Both the position numbers and the translations under genes were made by a program. A DNA stretch of 64,000 bases from Vespula vulgaris (lineage: Eukaryota > Arthropoda > Insecta > Hymenoptera > Vespidae), in NCBI RefSeq assembly GCF_905475345.1, contig NC_066610.1:1369886-1433885 (forward strand), written 5' to 3'. Shown piece after piece: positions 1 to 14,827 of this stretch (positions within the stretch are counted from its first letter, which is position 1; every line of letters begins with the position of its first letter). Under the pieces are notes generated by a model. That model saw only the letters and a list, made by a program, of their open reading frames with translations. It was not told the DNA's origin and searched no databases.

Positions 1-179
1 ATATACGTGGGTATGTCTATGTTTGTGTATAAATATCGTTTGATATTCGTGGAGTTTGTTTTAACTCGAATATTTATTGATGGAATAAATAATCGTTGGA
101 AAATTTTCGACGTGATAACTAGATTCGAAAATTTTATGGAAACTACTTTTTTTCTGTTATTTCGGTGTAAATGATATTT

Positions 180-236
<57 letters not shown>

Positions 237-1175
237 ACACAGACAAGTATGAAATATATTTAAGTGTTTTCGAAATATTGAATATATTTAAATGGGATGA
301 TAATTATATTCGGTTCGGTCGTTTTGATTTTCTTTCTTTCTTTTTTTTTCTTTCTTTTTTCCACGATCGATAAGAATTTTAAATGGGTTAACGTCCGAAA
401 GTGGAAAAATGAATTATTTAAAAACGTTGAGAATAAATTTGTTTTGTGATAATTATTCAATTCGGATCGACCTTTAAGATTTTGTTTTTTCTTTCTTTCT
501 TTTCATTTTTTTTTAGTCGAAAATTTTTTCCTTTTTCTTTTCTTTTCTTTCTCTTTTTTTTTTTTTTTTTTTAATTATCGATAAGTATTCAAATAGGCTA
601 ATAAGCGAGCGAAAAAATAAATTATTTAAAAGTATTGAGAATATGTTTTTTGTGTTATAATTATTCGATTTGGATCGGCCATTTTGTACGTTTTTGACAA
701 TAAAATTTTTCGTTTCTTGTCTGTCTTTCGTTTTTATACAATTCATATATATATATATAATTCTGATTGGCTATTGTAATTTTTTTGATCGTTGAATATC
801 CTTTTTCTTTATCAAAGAAAACAATAAATAAATAAAAAAGAAATAAAAGATAAAGACTTGAGAAATCCAATGTATAAAACGAAAAAAGTATAAAACTGAA
901 CACAAATCGAGATTGAATTTCAACGTATAATCCGCCATATTGAATAAAACAAAATTTTTTACTTTTTTCGATCGAAATGAAGGAAAAAAAAATAAGAGGT
1001 TAAGTAATCCAATCTATAAAAAAAAAGAAAATGTACAAAACTGAACAACAATTAATTAAACAAATTTTTTTTTTTCTTTTAATCAAAAGGAAAGAAAAAA
1101 ATGAGCACTAAAATGTTCAATCTATGACGTAACGCGTGAATTTTCTTTTGAGAAGCAGGAAGACGAGGTCTGGCG
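1..1175 (+). other. Upstream flank of Lim1 exon 1: low-complexity DNA, possible 5' UTR or upstream intron
   Basis: The stretch holds a pure AT dinucleotide run at about 184-233 and two or three degraded tandem units (about 270-690). A second pair of related units (about 835-1060) shares a block around AAACTGAACA. Long T and A runs fill the rest. A T-rich stretch ending in AG at 1158 could be a 3' splice site, so the DNA here may be the end of an intron behind a non-coding first exon. I see no coding region and no convincing core promoter. Confidence 0.4.
270..690. repeat. Degenerate tandem duplication, about 220-bp unit
   Basis: Two units share a cluster of a CGATAAG box, a box like GAATTATTTAAAA(A/G), GTTGAGAAT and ATTATTCAATTCGGATCG, each followed by a T/CTTT tract. 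A fragment of a third copy precedes them. This is the first of many local duplications in the window. Confidence 0.6.
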
Positions 1176-1348
1176 ATGCTCCTGTCATGTGCAGGATGCG
1201 AGAAACCGATACTGGATCAGTACATGCTCAACGTTTTGGATCGAGTATGGCATGCCCAGTGTGTTCGCTGTTTCGATTGCGGATCCGCGTTACAGGACAA
1301 GTGTTACTCCAGGGAAGCAAAACTTTTCTGCAGGGAAGACTTCTTCAA
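1176..1348 (+). CDS. Lim1: Lim1 coding exon 1: start codon and LIM domain 1
   Basis: Codes residues 1-57 plus two bases of codon 58. Translation begins MLLSCAGCEKPILDQY. The first LIM domain is complete, with zinc ligands in the order CAGC, 17 residues, HAQC, two residues, CFDC, 16 residues, CRED. The ATG at 1176 is chosen because the frame has a stop (TGA at 1149-1151) a short way upstream and because Lim1/Lhx1 proteins start only a few residues before the first LIM cysteine. The donor is AA|GTGAGT at 1349. A possible 3' splice site, a T-rich stretch ending in AG at 1158, lies just upstream, so this exon could begin at 1159 with a non-coding exon before it. Confidence 0.93.
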
Positions 1349-2802
1349 GTGAGTTCAAATTTGTCATCATCGTTTTACAAATTTTACCTTCGTTTTGAAT
1401 TTTGTGTTTTTTTTTTTAATGATAATGAGAACCACTGGGGGCTTCTTCGAGCAAGATTCAATTATTTAGATTTGGGTTTAAAGGTCTCATCGTTTCGAAA
1501 TCTTTTTTTTTTTTTCGTATGATAATGAGAACCACTGGGAACTTGTTCGAGTAGGGTTCAATTTCATTTCATTGATTAAAAATCTTTGAGTAAATTATTT
1601 TATTTCGTTGAAAATGTTGAATTTGTTGTTGATGATAATAAAAAAGAAAGCATTGAGGATTTTTACGAATATGGTTCTCAATTTGATTTCGTTTCCTTTT
1701 TTTTTTTTTTTTTAAATTTTATGACATTGAATTTTTTCTTTTGACGATAATGAAAACTACTGGGAATTTTTTTGCGAATAAATTCAATTTCGAGTTTCGT
1801 TAGAAATTTTGAATTTTGTTTCCTCTTTTTGTACGATAATGAGAATCATTAAAGACACTTTTTCGAGTAAATTCAATTTTGTTTCTTTTAAAATTTTGGA
1901 TTTATTTTCGACGATAATGAGAATCACTGGAAGACTTATTCGAGTTTATTCAATTTTGTTTCGTTTAAAATTTTGAATTGTTCCTTTTTTTCTTACGGTA
2001 ATGAAAACCACCAAGGAGACTTTTTCAAGTAAATTCAATTTCGTTTCGTTTAAAATTTTGAATTTAGTTTTCATGATAATGAGAATAACTTGGGACTTAT
2101 TCGAGTAAATTCAATTTCGTTTCGTTTTAAATTTCGAATTTATTATTGAAGACAATGAGAATCACTGTGGACTTATTCGAATAAGGTTCCATTTCACCAC
2201 TTATCAATCCATAATCTATTTAATATTCGATTTGTAATAAATTTCTATCAATTATTACGAATATACAAGAGCGAGTCGAAATTATTTCTAGATAGGTTCA
2301 AAAAACGATATTTAAATTGTATTAAAAAATCAATTAATCCATTTCGAAAATAAATTTAGATCAATATTTCTTTGCTATTCCAGATCTCTCAAAAATAACG
2401 AGATCTGCTGAAAATCAAAGAATTTATCTGAAACGTTTCGAAAAAGAGTTACCGATTAAAAAAAAAGAAAAAAAAAGAAAAAAAAAGAAGAAAAAAAAAT
2501 TCAAAACTTTTAACCCTACCATAGTAACTTTCCCCGTCAATCTCTAGTTATTTTCGGCCGACCGTAGTAACTTTGACCCATGCAGTAAAATTTCAACCCA
2601 CCGAGTAACTTTTGACCCACTCTGTACTTTCTCAATAATAAAAATTGCAAGAAATTTTTACGATTGACGAACATAAATTATTGTTTTTTTTGTCGTCTCT
2701 TTCTCTTTCTCTCTCTTTTTTTCTCTTTTTCTTTTTTTTTCGGTGGTATTTACACATACATATAAGAAATACGAGAGTCTCGATGATGCTCCTTCTCTTT
2801 AT

Positions 2803-2835
<33 letters not shown>

Positions 2836-2850
2836 TTATCTCTCTTTCTT

Positions 2851-2887
<37 letters not shown>

Positions 2888-5800
2888 CCACGCCTCACCT
2901 TTTTGCCGATCAAGGCACGAACCGCAAGGAACGATCGGTATTCGTGGCTCCCTTTTTATGTCTCCGAGACACCGTTCGTGGCAGTCCGTATCGAGAAAAA
3001 GGCGTTTCGTGACGAACAGGAAGGAATCCTTGACATTTTCTCACATAGCTCGGCCAATACGCAGGCGCCATTTCGCTCGACTTCGTCGACTGGAATTAAA
3101 ATTAATATCAAAATTGTATGCGGTTGCTACGATAGTAAAATTTCGTTTGGTATTTTCATTGAAAAATTTTTCCATCGCTATATTATTCCTACATGCCGTC
3201 TTCTTTTCTTTTTTGTTTTTCTTTTTCAGTTTCTCTCTTTTCTTTTTTTTGCTTTTTCTTTTCTTTTCTTTTCTTTTCTTAAATGTCTTTCGATCATCTT
3301 CAAAATGGCGTACATTTTCTTAGATGATTTTTTTTTATTTTATTTTGTTTTTTTTTTTTTACGTTAAAAAATCAACGAAATAATCCGATTGATCTAAAAA
3401 AAAAAAAGAAATTTTTTTTTTTTTTTGTATAAACGGAAGATTTTGGTAGAACGTGATATTTAATTTTTTAAAAATTCGACGATTATTTTCGAAATATTGT
3501 CAATTTTTTTTGGATAAATTTTCTTCGATTAAAAAATAAACAAAAGCTGGCCGAGGCTAGCTCATAAAAAATTTACAGAAAATTTCAGAATGGTTTTATA
3601 TTATTTTATATAACAATTCGAACGAAATGAAAGTCTATATCAAAATGGCGTCCACAGTTGGTCCAATCTTAACAAATTAATTTTAATTTTATAGCTCTAA
3701 TTCTAATTTTTTAATTATAGTTAGATACGATACTTTAACTCTAATTCCCATTCTAATTCTATTTCTAATTCTAGTTCTAATTGCTAACTCTGACTCATTA
3801 TCTTTGGCTTTAATTTTATCTCTAACTCTAACTTTAATTATCTAACACAAAATCAAACTCTAATTTTAATTTTATAACTCTAACAGTTTTTCTCTAACAG
3901 TCTCTATTACTCTGATTCTAACTGGAATCTTTTTAATTCTAATTTTAATTCTAATTTTAATTTTGATTCTAATTCATTTAAATCGTAATCCTCTAAAACT
4001 ATAAATCTAATTCTAATAATATCTAATACTCGATTGTGAAACTGTGAATATTTTTTATTGTATTTCTAACTCGAAACTTTATAATTCTAATCTTAATTCT
4101 AATTCTAATTTTAACTCTAATTCATTTGATTCCGATAGTAACACTCTAACTCTAATCCTAATTCCTATTGTAAACTTGAAGCATTTTACTCTGATTCTAA
4201 TTCGAAATTTTATAATTTTAATTCCAATTCTAACTCTAATTTTGACTCTAATTCGTCTAATTCTGACCATAACCCTCTAACTCTAACTCTAATTCTAATT
4301 CCGACTATAATTTTAGGTATCCAACTGTTACCCTGATTCTAATTTGAATTTTCTAACTCTAATTCTAATTCTAACTCTAATTCTGTCTTTAATTCATCTA
4401 ATTCTGATTCTCTAACTGTAACCCTCTAACCGTAATTCTAATTCCGAGTGTAACTCTAAGTACCTCTTACACTAATTCCAATTTGAAGATTCTAATTCTA
4501 ATTATAATTCTAATATCAACTATAATCCATCTAATCATGACCGGTAATACTCTAAATCTAATCATAATTCCGATTGTAATCGTAAATATTGTTAATCATT
4601 TCATTGTAACTCGATAATTTCTAATTTCTAATTTCTAATTTCTAATTCTAATTCTAATTCTAATGTCGAGTTTGATTTTGATATTAATTTTTCATATTAA
4701 TTTTAATTTTAAAGATCGGCAAATTTTTTGTTCACCACTGTCGGTTATATCATAGGGTTTTTAATCGTTCAAATGCTATGAATAATTACTAGAACTGGAG
4801 CTTTTCAAGCTTCGTTTATCCCCTAGGATAAGGTTCTGCGATAACGTCGGTCACAGTTTAAACCTATAAATGTTCTCAGCAATTTCTGATTTTTACATGG
4901 TTACACGGTTTTCATTCTTGACGCTTATGATACGGCCGTCGGCGAATTGTGCCGCTTGACAGTTTTCAGTGGTTTTCATTGATACACTGCATCCCGACGC
5001 CATTTTTCAGCTCTCTACTAGTTAGATATACTTTTATTATATAATTCCTTTAATACGACCCTTTTAACCCCATTTCACAACAAATTTTTATTTTTTCCTA
5101 TCATTTTCCTTTCTTTTCCGTACCTTTTTTTTTTTTTTCTCGTAGTATGATAATTATATGTATCTATTGTGCGCGCGAGTGTCACTAATAATACGTGAGT
5201 TTTACGATGAAATGGAAATATTCTTTTCTTTCTTTTTTTTCTTTTTTTTTTGGAATACGCGATATTTTTTATTTTCAAATCTATCGATAACAATTTCGGT
5301 CTAATTAAATTTTCTCTTTCATTTTTCTTCTTTTTTTTTTATAATAAAACTGTTCAAACATTTAGTTTTTGTCAAAATTAGTTTGAAACGAAGGATTTAC
5401 GATTTGATTAGTATAAAATTATTACTATCGTTATATACATATATCTATAGGTATAAATAACTTATGACAGTTAATGATAATGTTCGAGAAAAATTAAAAA
5501 AAAAAAAAAAAATGATCTATCATGATCCATAAAAAATGATTTAATAAATGTCTGTTTAAATCGAAAAGTACAAATGCGACGTTTCGTATGAGAATACGTG
5601 ACTTATGAGAATGATTAATAATGATTGAGGAAAATCATTTAAAAAAGAAATAAGCAATGATCTATCATGATCTATAAAAGTATGATTTAATAAATGTTTG
5701 TTTACATTGAAAGGTAAAACTACAACGTTTCATATGCGAGTACGTGACTTATGAGAATGATTAATAATGTTTGAGAAAAATCATTAAAAAAAAAAAGAAA

Positions 5801-6744
5801 GTAATGATCTATCATGATCTATAAAGTATGATTCGGTAAATGTTTAAGTTAAAAATTGTTATTGTAATATTTCATACGTGATTACGTGACTTATAAGAAT
5901 GATTAATAACGTTTGAGAAAAATCATTAAAAAAACACAAAGCAATGATCTATCATGATCCATAAAAATATAATTCAGTAAATGTTTAAATTAAAGATTAT
6001 ACATGAATATACGTGACTCGCATACAGTACATATAACTTCTAGCGATTTTAAAAATCTTTTTTAATGTTTAAATAAATACAAATATTTCTTTCCAATTCT
6101 TTTTTTATAAATTATATTATAATCAAAAATTTATATTTTAAATATGTATTAAACGAAAAAAGAAAAAAAAAAAACGAAAATGAAAAAAAGAAGAAAAATT
6201 TTTATACATTTTATTATGTTCATAATTATCATTAAATAAACTTTTATCAAAAATATTTAAAGATAAATACAAAGAAACAGAGGGAGAGAGAGAGAGAGAG
6301 AGATAATTTATAGTGATTTCAAAAACTTTTCCTTAATGTTTAATAAAATCCAAATTATCTCTTACGAATTTTTACGTAACTGATATGAATTAAAAATTTA
6401 TACGAATGATACAATTAAAAATTTATATTTTAATTATCAATTATCAGGTATCAAAATAAACAAAAAAATAAAGAAAAAAAAAAGAGAAAAAAGAAGAAAA
6501 ATATCTATACATTTTATTACATTCGTCATTGTTATTATATAATATCTTAACAAATATTTAAGAAAATCGAAAGAAGTAATAGTGATTTCCGCCAAGCACC
6601 CTTGTCGTTTAACGAAACAAAATTATGAATTCTAACGAATTTCTAAACGATATCAATTAAAAATCTATACGAGTCAATTGAACATTTATACGAACGATGT
6701 TATTAAAAATTTACATTTTAACAAAAGAATTAATTAACAGATAT

Positions 6745-6823
<79 letters not shown>

Positions 6824-6954
6824 GAGTAGAAGAAAGAAAAATATTCATATGGTTAATTATACTCTTCTAATTCTTGTTATTAAATAAAATATTAGAAAAT
6901 ATTTAAAAAGGGACAGAAAGAGAGATGGATAGAGAGTGACAGAGAGAGAGAGAA

Positions 6955-6985
<31 letters not shown>

Positions 6986-7076
6986 CCTTGACATTTGCGG
7001 AAGAAATTGGTTTAAAGCGTGAACGCAAGGCCGGATCTCTCTCTCTCTCTCTCTCTCTCTTTCTATCTGTCTATCT

Positions 7077-7148
<72 letters not shown>

Positions 7149-7510
7149 GTATGTATGTATATATATATATATATCTTTCTTTCTTTCTCTCAGTGCAAGT
7201 CCTCAGCATCAGCAGAGTTTTTTTTAGTATTAAAGAAGGAAAGAGTTCGGTAACAGAAATCGCACTAGGAAAAACTTACCTGGGATTGACTTTAATTAAT
7301 TGTTGACACGTAACGAAGCGATTGACCCGCTTAAACGCGGACGTTCAGTGTTAAACGACGAAAAACGGTTTACTTTCATGTTGAAAAAGAGAGTTGCTGA
7401 GTGGTGAGAGAAAGGGGGAGAGAGAAGAGGAACGAAGTAGTACCGAGGTTCGATACTTTTACGGCCGATTATCGTCACGTTCAGTATAACTCAAGTATAT
7501 ATATATGTAC

Positions 7511-7544
<34 letters not shown>

Positions 7545-7893
7545 TGTGTATGTACATACACAAACATATGTACGTTATTATTTTTATTTTCTCGTAAATC
7601 TTTCACATTTTCTTTTTGATTCTTTTGCATTTTTGTTTTCGATCATTTTCCTCTCCGCTTAGTTTTATACGTTTACTTGTTTATTTATTTTATTTATTTA
7701 TGTGTCCTTTTCTAATTACTTTTTTTTTGTAATTTTTTTTTCTTTTTCTTTTTCTTTTTTTTTTTTTTCTTTACTGCGCTCGTAAAAGTTTTTCCTTTTT
7801 AAGCTTTCAACACTTTATATTAATGCATCGTTATGTCTATCTCGTGAATGATTAGGAAATAAATGTTAGTGTCGATGTTAGAATAACTCAATA

Positions 7894-7942
<49 letters not shown>

Positions 7943-9843
7943 AAATAATTTTCGTTCATTTTTTTGTTCTTTTTTTTTATTTTCTTTTTACTGTTTTCGT
8001 AAACGTTTTTTTCTAAACGTTTATGAGCCTTAAATTAATTATTATTAATTACATTAATGTACATATTACCTCATGAATGAATGATATGTGGAAATTAGGA
8101 TTAGAATTAGTGTTAGAAGTCAAGTTAGAATTAAACTTAGGAAAATGAAAATAAAAATTAGATTATAAGAGTTAAAGTAATTAATGATAATAATAATAAT
8201 AATAAAAACAATAATAATAATGAACAAATAATTAAATTTAGCTAATAATTAGATCACAAAATGAGAATAAAAATTTACATATAATTAAAACAAACGTGAG
8301 ACTCGCTAATAGTGTCCATAGTCCAAGAAAAAGAGTAAATAAATAAATAAATAGAAAGATAAAAAGAAAACGAACGAACGAAACAATAAAAAGAAATAAC
8401 GAAGAGAAAATAGTCGATTTAGAATTAACAATTACAATAACGTCGTTTTTAGAATTACGTGATAACGATAAAAGTTAAAAAAGAAAAAAAAGAAATCAGA
8501 ATTAGAAACGCACAGTAGTCTGCGATATGTAGATACAACCTCGAAGAAAAGGCACGAAAAAATAAAAAAGGAGAAGAAGAAGAAGATAACCGGACGTAAA
8601 GAGGACGAAAATGAAAGTAAAAAGTAAGAAAACAATTTTTTTAACGAGTGAAAATAAATATGAAAAAAGAGAGAAATATAAAAAAGAGAGAACGATTCAA
8701 TGGCGCTCTAATTTTATACGAAAAGAAAGGAAAAAATGGTAAAGTAAAAATCTGATAAATTTTTTGTCCTTTTTTTTCGTTTCTTTCCCCTCACTACTTC
8801 GACTTCCCCCACTACTCTCCACTCACCCCTTATTTCTCGTAACATCGCGACGAAACTTTTCTTCTTTCGTGACTTCTGGAAGTGATGAACGATCCCCTTT
8901 GTGGCTAAGGACCGTATAGACGGAGTGAATAGAGTGTGTGTGAAAGAAAGAGAGAGAGAGAGAGAAGTGTATGGGGGTGGAGGTAAGGGGGGACCCTTTG
9001 ATACTTATACGAACGAGCGTATAACGAACGTGTTGTGTACTTTACGACTTAGTTTGCATTTTATCCCTATGAAAAATTCATTAGTCTGTTCGAGTGAACG
9101 TGCGCATTCGACGTCAGCGCAAAAGATTCGTGTGTATTATATTATATTATTTATTTCTTTTTTTTCCCACGATTTTTCTTTTTTCTTCTTCTTCTTTTCT
9201 TTTCTCGTTTGATTTTCTGTTTGATTTTTTCTTTCTTTTTTTTTTTTTGATTCTTTTTTCTCTTTCGGAATCTTCGTCGGATTATTAAACGATGGATCGT
9301 GTGATTTTGTGTTTCGTGTGTTTGATTGTTGAACGTATATATTTGTATGTGTGTTTGAGTACACATATATATATATACGTAGATGTATATGTAAGTAAAT
9401 TTATCGTATTGACAAGTAATCATGAAATTTTCTATCGTAATTTGGAAGGTATTTTTATTACGATTTTATTAAATTCTTTATTTATTGTGATAAATAATTC
9501 GATAAATTTATAATGTCAAAATTTATTAATAATAGTATTTGTTATAATAATGTTAATAATAATGTTTCTTAATTGTTAATATTGTCTTGTCGATTTGACT
9601 TTTGCTTTTTTTATTTTTCTTTTATTAGATTTTTCGGGTTTCTTTTTTATAGATAATGTCGTTTGAAGAACGATGTATACATTTATGAAAATTATTTATT
9701 AATGATATTGTCTTCGTAGAAATGTTTAGTAAATATTTTCATATTTATTTTATTCATTAGTTTCAAATGAAAATTTTATTAAACAATATTATAAGTTAAC
9801 AATGATATAATAACAATATAATAATATAATAATAATAAAAATG

Positions 9844-9897
<54 letters not shown>

Positions 9898-11344
9898 AAA
9901 TACATAATAATATAATAATTGTAATAAAATAATAACATGCAGAGTTAAGCGTTATAAAATTTGAATGACAAAATTGTTATCTTCTTTTTTTAATTATTTT
10001 AAAGAACAATAATGAACAATTTACTCATATATATATATACACTATTAGATAAAATAAATTGTTTAATATTCTTAATAATTAAATAAAATATATAATAAAT
10101 ATAGACAGTAATATTTTTTAAATATTTATTTTATTCACTCAGTAAAATATGATTTAAAGTTATTCGTTGGAATGTACATATGTAGATCCCAGTAGCGACT
10201 AAGTAAACAAGATAAATCATTAATGCGTTGAAACAGAAACGTTTTAAAAGAAGAGAAGTGAAGAGAAGAGGAGAGAAGAGAAGAGAAGAAAAGAGACCGC
10301 ACGAGCAGTGCTAATGCATGCAAGGATTAACGAATATAAGCTCTTTTGCGTGTCACTCTTCTCATATCTTAAAATATAGTCGGTAATGTAGATATCTACT
10401 GTATATTAATTTAATACGTTTGTATGATACGTATATACATACATACATACATTATAAGTATACATATTTATTATTAATAACGTTAGAGATATGGTTTGTT
10501 TTATTTATGAATGTTATAGTATTTTTATTAATCAATTATTTTATTATTATTGTTATTATTGTTATTGTTATTGTTATTGTTGTTGTTGTTGTTGTTGTTG
10601 TTGTTTTATTAAAATGTTGACAATATATTCGTATTTTATGAATTAATTATTATCAATATTAATTCTATTTATACTTTATCTCTCTCTCTCTCTCTCTCTC
10701 TCCGTTTTTCTACTTTTTTCTTTTTTTTTCTTGGTTAGTTTTGTTGAAATTAATATAAAAGAATTACGATATGAAATAATAATATAATAATAATAATAAT
10801 AAAAAGATAATGAAAAATAAGTGAAAAAAATTATTATTTTTCCCATCTCGATAATACAACGATAAAAACAACGCCATCTACAAATGTACATGACTTCGAC
10901 AATCAATAATTCTCTTTAAAATCGAAATTTGTCTTTAATAATTTTATTTCAACATATCTAAATATATATTCACATAAACATAGAAAACTTTTCAGATCGC
11001 TGATATCATTTCTCAATCTCTAAGATCGTACATTGTTTCTCGAACGGCATAACCTATAAAAAAAAACTCAAAAAATCGAGGAAGAAAATATAAAAAAGTA
11101 AAAAAAAAAAAGAAAAAGAAAAGAAAGAAAGCAAAAACCATACCGACCAACTCGAGCGAATCCTTTTTTTGTTTCGTAGAAAAAAAAATATATATATAAA
11201 TGAATAAAAAAAGAATAAAAAATAAATGAAAGAAAAGAAAAGAAGAAAAAAAATAAAAAATAAAAAAGATTCGGAAAGGGCCAGTCTTCTCTGAAAATGA
11301 CTGTAAGTCTTTCCCCACTTCTTCCCCTTCTCTTCCAACCCTCT

Positions 11345-11392
<48 letters not shown>

Positions 11393-11635
11393 CTCTTTCA
11401 CTCTGATATTCTGTAACACCTCCGGGAGGTCCTGGGTATATTGGTCGGTGAAACGGTACGTGCGGTTATGGTAACCGGCTCTACGAGTCGCAGCAAGGTC
11501 CTTAAAGGTCGATAATGGCCGGTGGGGTCCCAAAAGGGTCCAAAGGATCAAAAGGGACCGATGATGTGTCCCCGTTTCAGTGAAGCCGCGCCGGTAACAC
11601 CGGGCTCGTCGTGTCCCCTGCGGTCGATGGCCTGG

Positions 11636-11687
<52 letters not shown>

Positions 11688-11829
11688 ATATAATACATAT
11701 ATACTGGTGAAAATTATTACCATAAAATATGGTACAGGTTGCTCCCGAAATCCTGATGAAAACATTATCGTTTGAGACTGTGTCAACCGGAATGAAAGCG
11801 AGAAAGAGATGGATAGAAAGAAAGAGAGA

Positions 11830-11861
<32 letters not shown>

Positions 11862-13482
11862 AAGTTTTGTTAATGACAGTCAATGTATGTCAATTAATGT
11901 TATCTTCTCTTTTTTGGCTACGTTTTAGAGTTTTTGTATATATATATGTATGTATATATATATTTTTTTTGGTTTTTCATTCTTCAGTAACTTTTTATAT
12001 GAAATCTCTCAAATAATTGTACTACTATCATTATTTAAGTTATTATTATTATTAGTACAACTACTACTATTATTAATAATTCTTTTGATATTAATAATTC
12101 TTTTATTGTTCGATTATGATATCTGTTGTTTGGTAAGAAAAAGGTTATCTAATTGATCGTTAGCCGTAAAAATGGCCGATTATTGTTCGAGAATTTGTAC
12201 TATATTTCTATTTTTTTTAATATTTGGTGAGAGAAGGGAGATAGGGGAGGTAGGTGGGTGAAAGTGAGGAATTATCTTTTTTCTCTTTTTTTTTCTTTTG
12301 ATAACGAAGTTAATAAAAATCGAAGAACGTATTTGTTTTCGTTTGTTATAAAACAAAAATGACGATTAAGAGATGACGATGATTAATATCGAAGTGTATT
12401 ATACTTATGCGCCATCGAAGAATTTTGTTTTGTTTCTTGGGTTTCTTTTCTCTTCTTTTTTTCTTTCTTTTTTTCGATAAAAAACGAAATGAGGTTAGGT
12501 ATATTATCTTCGTTCTCGCGTTAGTCATATCATTTTTAATTTTATCTTTGATTTTATTTTCGATTAGGTTCACGTTATTAGGATAGACGTCAAAAAGGAA
12601 TTTTTTCTTTTTCCGGGAATATTTTTATTCCTTATAATCTCTTTGTTCTTCTCGAGAAAAAATTTTCGATCCGCCATAATAAATGGCGGATTATTTATTT
12701 CCTTTTTTTTGCTTTTTTATGTCAACCTAATATCTGCGAGAATAAATTTTTCATTTTGCTTTTCTGTTCTTTTTTTTTCTTTCTTTCTATTTTTTTTTTT
12801 TTTCATTCGTGTCTATAAAATAATTGACGAGAGTGAGACAAAACGTCTCGCGGGTTACGATCTCCATGATCACATAAAAAAAATGGCGGATCGTTATAGC
12901 AAAACTTCAAGAAAAAAAAATGTTTTCCTCTCTCCATTCTTTTTGTAATCACTGATAAAACAACTGATAAAATATCCTCGATACGTATCGTACACGCCGC
13001 TTAAAAAAAATTTCTAAACATTTAATCAAAATGGCGTATCATCGTAACAAAACGTCTGAGACGAAATCTCTTTTGTTCGGGCGCTTATAAAATAATCGAC
13101 GATAAAAAATTTAACGATATTAATAATAACGTGATAAAAATAGCGTACAACGAGAATTTATATAGAACGTCCTATATATATATATATTTTTTTTTTTTCT
13201 CTTCTCTTCCATCTTAGAAAATAATTCCGATAAGAAATAATAAAATATATAATACTTTAACATGATCCATTGAAAAGATCGAGACCGACGATAACAATAA
13301 CAACAATAATAGCAACAACAAAAATAATAACGACGATAATAATAATAATAACAATAATAATAATAGTAAAGCTGGAAGAACAAGCTTTTCTGGTATCTAA
13401 GAACTACTTGAAGTCTATTGTCCTTGTTTTCCCAATGTAGTCTTGGGCAGCATGTTACTCGGCATCCTTCTCACTCATTCTT

Positions 13483-13538
<56 letters not shown>

Positions 13539-13675
13539 TCATCTTCATCATCTCGAGGAGCCATGCCCGTCGAAACTCGAACGTGGAAACATTATAAATG
13601 CGCCGTGACGCCCGCTTCGAGCCGTAGGAGAAGTTTGTTGGGCGTGACGAGGCCGCCACGGTTACTAAGAGAGAG

Positions 13676-13741
<66 letters not shown>

Positions 13742-13881
13742 CGATATGTTGTTTCCTTTCTAGGAAGGTCCATCGAGATGCGTTCACGAAGAGGACGTTT
13801 TTGCCAGGCACTGCTTTCTTGCGTCATACGTGCCGCAAGAGTGACGAAGGAAAATGCATCAGAGAGAAAGAGAGAGAGAGA

Positions 13882-13919
<38 letters not shown>

Positions 13920-14184
13920 AAAAAAAATGTCTGAAACGTAAGAGAGCACGAAGTGGATCAATTTTAGGATTAATTGTGATTGATTTTTTTTTTTGGTTGT
14001 TGTTGTTGTTGACGTTGTTTTTTTCCCCTTCTTTTGGGATTTGATTTATTTCCTGGTATTTATTGATACCGGTTGGCCGTTCGAAATTTCTTTCGGGAAA
14101 GGAATTCCATATCTGGTGAAAAATTTAATTGATGAAAGTTAATCTGTATGTATGTGTATTTATATATCTATGTCTGTATCTCTA

Positions 14185-14254
<70 letters not shown>

Positions 14255-14796
14255 GAAATTATATGTAGTTTGAAAAGACAAAGTGGACTTGATTCTAGGA
14301 TTAATTGTGATTGATTTTTCTTTTTTTTTTGTATCCAACTTTGATAACATTTTTGTATATATATATATAGGGTGTCTCATTTGATACGATGCGGATTTAC
14401 GAATATTTTCGATCGAAAAAGAATTTTTGAAACGTAAGAAAGCACGAAGTGGATCAGTTTTAGGATTAATTGTGATTGATATTTTTTGGTTGTTGTTGTT
14501 TCCTTTTTTCTTTTTTTTTATTGTTGATTTTTTTCCCTTCGTTTCGGATTTGATTTATTTCCTCGTATTTATTGATACTGGCTGGATGTTTGAAATTTGT
14601 TTCGGGAAAGGAAATCCATAGCTGTTACAAAATTGAACTTACGAAGGATAACGCGTGTGTTTGTGTGTGTGTGGTGTGTGATAAGAATGAGATATTTTTT
14701 TCATTTTTTTTTCAACTTTCATACGTAACTAATCGCAAACTATTATAATAATGATAATATTTATTACATAATAAAATTATTGTAAATATGAAAGGA

Positions 14797-14827
<31 letters not shown>

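Noticed and set aside
1136..1522. 128-codon frame overlapping Lim1 exon 1
   Set aside because: Out-of-frame shadow; the LIM domain is in another frame, with start at 1176 and donor at 1349.
2645..3367. 240-codon open frame on the + strand
   Set aside because: Mostly Ser/Leu/Phe polymer from CT and T tracts within Lim1 intron 1.
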